The translations under genes and the position numbers were made by a program. A stretch of 24,082 nucleotides of DNA from JAUIBE01 sp035267185 (lineage in GTDB: Bacteria; Pseudomonadota; Gammaproteobacteria; Xanthomonadales; SZUA-36), in assembly GCA_035267185.1 (NCBI GenBank), contig DATFLY010000112.1, positions 1-24,082 on the forward strand. Direction: 5' to 3'. The notes below the pieces were generated by a model that saw nothing but the letters and a program-made list of their open reading frames with translations, was not told the DNA's origin and searched no databases. This document shows positions 23,985-24,082 of the stretch, piece after piece. How positions within the stretch are numbered: position 1 is the first letter of the stretch; each line of letters begins with the position of its first letter.

Positions 23985-24082
23985 GTGAAAACTATCTTCG
24001 AGGACTTGTGGCATTGTCGAGCGCATGCGGAATTCTTTTTCAAAACACGCCATTAATACATCCCTGTAGGCTCGGATGATTC
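23985..24082. repeat. Possible dispersed intergenic repeat (edge of window)
   Basis: The last ~100 bp holds no gene start or end that I can assign. Its wording (AAAACACGCC then CATCCCTGTAGGCTCG, preceded by TTGTGGCATTGTCGAGCGC) is one I recall as a dispersed non-coding sequence in marine gammaproteobacterial genomes, often mis-annotated as small proteins. This is memory-based; only one copy is in the window, so the repeat nature cannot be shown here. Confidence 0.35.

Overview
The window looks like a chromosomal segment of a free-living, probably aquatic, gammaproteobacterium. The evidence is a proteobacterial-style yggS-proC-yggT cluster, an aroK-aroB-hemE run, a FadE-type acyl-CoA dehydrogenase of about 826 residues, a GTP-type PEP carboxykinase and an exosortase of the XrtH type. 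I cannot name genus or species. No rRNA, tRNA, CRISPR array, transposase or prophage gene is visible; the content is mostly housekeeping and envelope functions.

Layout. Positions 1-2304 (+): end of yggS, then proC, yggT and a secreted DUF4426 protein. Positions 2312-3450 (-): exosortase xrtH followed by pdxH. Positions 3590-10231 (+): aroK, aroB, hemE, two different membrane-associated P-loop GTPases whose genes overlap by 77 bp, and a lipoprotein of the endonuclease/exonuclease/phosphatase family. Positions 10311-14704 (-): RND efflux permease and its periplasmic adaptor, coupled by an ATGA overlap, with their own promoter. Positions 14809-17023 (-): an ECF sigma factor, a one-TM putative anti-sigma protein and a DUF4097 beta-repeat exported protein, joined by two ATGA overlaps and closed by an intrinsic terminator. 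Positions 17080-19435 (-): a TetR regulator followed by pckG. Positions 19777-23358 (+): fadE and a lipoprotein ApbE flavin transferase. Positions 23377-23928 (-): sufT. The last ~100 bases look like a dispersed intergenic repeat.

How the genes may work together. The most coherent regulatory story is 17080-22257: a TetR gene sits in front of gluconeogenic pckG and is divergent from fadE. The fadE promoter (TTGACA-17-CATACT) is overlapped at its -10 by a perfect 7-6-7 inverted repeat, which is where a repressor would be expected to bind. This suggests coordinated control of fatty-acid oxidation and gluconeogenesis. A second unit of interest is the GTPase pair after hemE: one protein has dynamin-like G motifs and two N-terminal TM helices, the other has TrmE/Era-like motifs and a hydrophobic C-terminal region, and both appear to carry DUF697-type segments. 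A third is the sigma / anti-sigma / DUF4097 module, which looks like an envelope-response unit. XrtH implies that IPTL-CTERM substrate proteins are encoded elsewhere in the genome.

Limits: all family calls come from reading motifs and remembered family sequences, not from searches. Start codons were adjusted by ribosome-binding sites, overlaps and family N-termini where stated.
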